This document shows positions 30,074 through 31,416 of a DNA stretch of 31,416 nt, one piece after another. How positions within the stretch are numbered: position 1 is the stretch's first letter; each line of letters begins with the position of its first letter. The DNA lies in IMG/VR virus record IMGVR_UViG_3300048584_000194, positions 1 to 31,416 of that record, one strand, 5' to 3'. The notes beneath the pieces are model-generated. The model was not told the DNA's origin. It searched no databases and saw only the letters and a list, made by a program, of their open reading frames with translations. This DNA comes from a virus. The position numbers and the translations under genes were made by a program.

Positions 30074-30823
30074 TCATGACGAAAACAGGCCGAGCTGGTG
30101 GAAATGCCAGATGATTTCCTCCCGATAGCCGTGGAAAGTGGGATAGTGGGAGCGAGATTCAGGGTTCCGAAGAAAACGATTCACGGCCTCGGCAGGTAAC
30201 AGGTTGGCCATGGCCTTGGACAGTTCGAGCAATCCTGCCGCGTCCCGCAGCAGGAGCGGCTTCCCCTGGTGGAAAATCATGGAATCCTTGCACAAGTTCG
30301 TGTGTTGTCGCTCCGGGGTGGATTTGAAAAAAAAGTCGAGACGGAACTCCAACTCGCTTTCCTCATGATGGGTCCGCTCGGTGACCAATCTCACGCTACC
30401 ATGACTATCAATCCCGGCCTCCAGATGTTGATCCCAATCGGAATTGAAATGAAGCCGCTTGACGAAGCCCGCAGCGAGAAAACACAGGTCGCTCACAGGT
30501 CTGACCCGGAGATGCCCCATTGAGTCTGTTAGGTTGATGTTTTCCTCTTGGAGTTCGATGCGCTGGACCTGAAAGCTTTCCTGGAGCACCGGCAGATCGC
30601 TGTCCGCCACAAGGGTGGTGGGAAAATTCCTTTGGGTGAGCTCCGCTTGGAAAGCCAGCGCCTCGTCCTCCGTCAGGTTTGAAACAACGACGCCGTAAAG
30701 GTCCCGATGGAGCATCGCACAATCCGCGCGGGCGACAGAAGCCACTGCTGCTGAAGCATCTTCGAAGGCATGCCTCTCGATCGACTGATCCAGTGACAAT
30801 TGCAACAGGCTGAATGTGTTCAT
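30074..30823 (-). CDS. Cytoplasmic protein of unknown function
   Basis: A 249-residue protein that I do not recognise by name. The first half is alpha-beta with FEDASAAVASVARADCAML, then GVVVSNLTEDEALAFQAEL and a Leu-Pro segment (DSDLPVLQES), which suggests a small signal- or ligand-binding fold. The second half contains LCFLAAGFVKRLHF, an acidic helix and a C-terminal HGYREEIIWHF. No signal peptide or membrane helix. A longer frame reaches 31027 but lacks protein-like composition; ATG 30823 is the first convincing start. A weak promoter-like TTTACA with GATACT lies just upstream on the - strand. Confidence 0.62.
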   Translation of the reverse strand: MNTFSLLQLSLDQSIERHAFEDASAAVASVARADCAMLHRDLYGVVVSNLTEDEALAFQAELTQRNFPTTLVADSDLPVLQESFQVQRIELQEENINLTDSMGHLRVRPVSDLCFLAAGFVKRLHFNSDWDQHLEAGIDSHGSVRLVTERTHHEESELEFRLDFFFKSTPERQHTNLCKDSMIFHQGKPLLLRDAAGLLELSKAMANLLPAEAVNRFLRNPESRSHYPTFHGYREEIIWHFHQLGLFSS

Positions 30824-31120
30824 AACGGGAAGAAATCTCAAACTGAGTATCAGAACTCGACTGGCAGAGGTGTAAAGGGTTTCCGACAGAAAATCAATCC
30901 GCGAATTCGAGCCACTCGCACAGTCCATGGTGGCAGATTTGAGAATCCGCGATATTGCTAGAAAAAAGCCCGAAAACGCCTTGGGATCCGACTTTAAAAG
31001 GATTTCCTTGACGCCCTGCCATGCCATCTATCGGCAAATTCAACCTGTTGACGAAAGACACAAGTTTTACACCGCCCCACTTTTGAATCTTATGCCTGTC
31101 CATTCGTTCATTCCCGGTTT
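30824..31120. other. Intergenic region with no gene
   Basis: The 297 bases between the 30823 start and the transposase-like fragment hold no open frame that I accept. It is more AT-rich than its flanks. A weak - strand TTTACA (30865-30870) with GATACT about 19 nt downstream may serve the 30074-30823 gene. I see no REP palindrome, tRNA or riboswitch. Confidence 0.4.
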
Positions 31121-31416
31121 CTAAGATGAAATGTCCTTCCGCAAATCCCGCGCACTCCAGATCATCCCGGCCGCCGCGCTTCCGGCCCCTCGCATCTTCC
31201 GCGCCCCCGTCTTCCGGTTCGGCCCGAAGCGCTCTCTTGAATCTCGAAACACTTCATCCACAAACGCCCGACTCCCGATCGCCGCCCCGTCCGTAAAATA
31301 CCGCACCCGGAAACGCAGCATCTTCCGCAAGGCCACATTCCGACCTCGTTCTAACTTCGCAAGCTCTTCGTCGGCCACCGCCCGCTTCATCCCCTTTTTC
31401 ACGACTTTCAAATCTT
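31121..31416 (-). CDS. REP-associated tyrosine transposase (RAYT) fragment, C-terminal
   Basis: The last 96 or so residues of a - strand frame that is open to the right edge, so the N-terminal catalytic part (HUH motif and active Tyr) lies outside. Residues RVRYFTDGAAIGSRAFVDEVF followed by ERFGPNRKTGARKMRG and SARDLRKD match the C-terminal pattern of IS200-type RAYT proteins. Such proteins process REP palindromes. The frame stops at TAA or another stop at 31121-31123. Whether the gene is complete is unknown, and no REP repeat is visible nearby. Confidence 0.7.
   Translation of the reverse strand, partial: DLKVVKKGMKRAVADEELAKLERGRNVALRKMLRFRVRYFTDGAAIGSRAFVDEVFRDSRERFGPNRKTGARKMRGAGSAAAGMIWSARDLRKDISS

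Overview
The window joins the right-hand end of an integrated, lambda-like siphovirus prophage (about 1-22,490) to bacterial chromosome (about 22,488-31,416). I infer a Verrucomicrobiota host, perhaps near Luteolibacter or Akkermansiaceae. The reasons are GC-rich DNA, two exported proteins with PEP-CTERM anchors, arginine genes, a SWIM-SNF2 ATPase, a REP-associated (RAYT-type) transposase fragment, and many starts without a clear Shine-Dalgarno. No marker gene fixes the taxon.

Prophage, late operon on the + strand. Head genes come first in lambda order: the tail of an upstream gene (probably large terminase), a gpW-like connector, portal, S49 prohead protease with a fused and probably nested scaffold, and major capsid protein, followed by a strong hairpin terminator. 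Head-tail adaptor and tail-completion candidates follow, then two related small tail-tube candidates, a gene of unknown role, and a gpG/gpGT-type tail assembly chaperone pair joined by a textbook -1 frameshift site (G GGA AAG). After these come an unassigned tail gene and the tape measure protein. From 9.1 to 20.1 kb lies a distal tail and fibre module that does not resemble lambda M-L-K-I-J. It includes fibre-like proteins and two tandem genes whose N-terminal domains resemble DUF2829/Tad2, the Thoeris anti-defence fold. One of these is fused to nine cysteine-rich repeats, a run of 20 glycines and a C-terminal adhesin-like segment. The operon ends with three proteins carrying signal peptides, a two-helix holin candidate and a bidirectional terminator. 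I do not recognise an endolysin.

Prophage, integration module on the - strand. A small helix-turn-helix protein (excisionase candidate) and a tyrosine recombinase lie next to tRNA-Pro(GGG). The 3' end of the tRNA is the likely attachment site. Repressor, replication genes and the other attachment site would lie beyond the left edge.

Chromosome. tRNA-Pro diverges from argC and argJ (arginine biosynthesis). argJ converges with a PEP-CTERM gene, which is followed by a paralogue with a good sigma70-type promoter. A 912-residue SWIM-SNF2 helicase, an unrecognised conserved-looking gene and a RAYT-type transposase fragment complete the window.

The most unusual signal is not a gene. Every TTGACA I found on the + strand of the prophage lies 13-19 nt before a start codon, and the two - strand genes share the arrangement. 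No -10 element fits, so these are probably not promoters. The motif marks the nested scaffold start and helps choose the starts of the integrase and a fibre gene.
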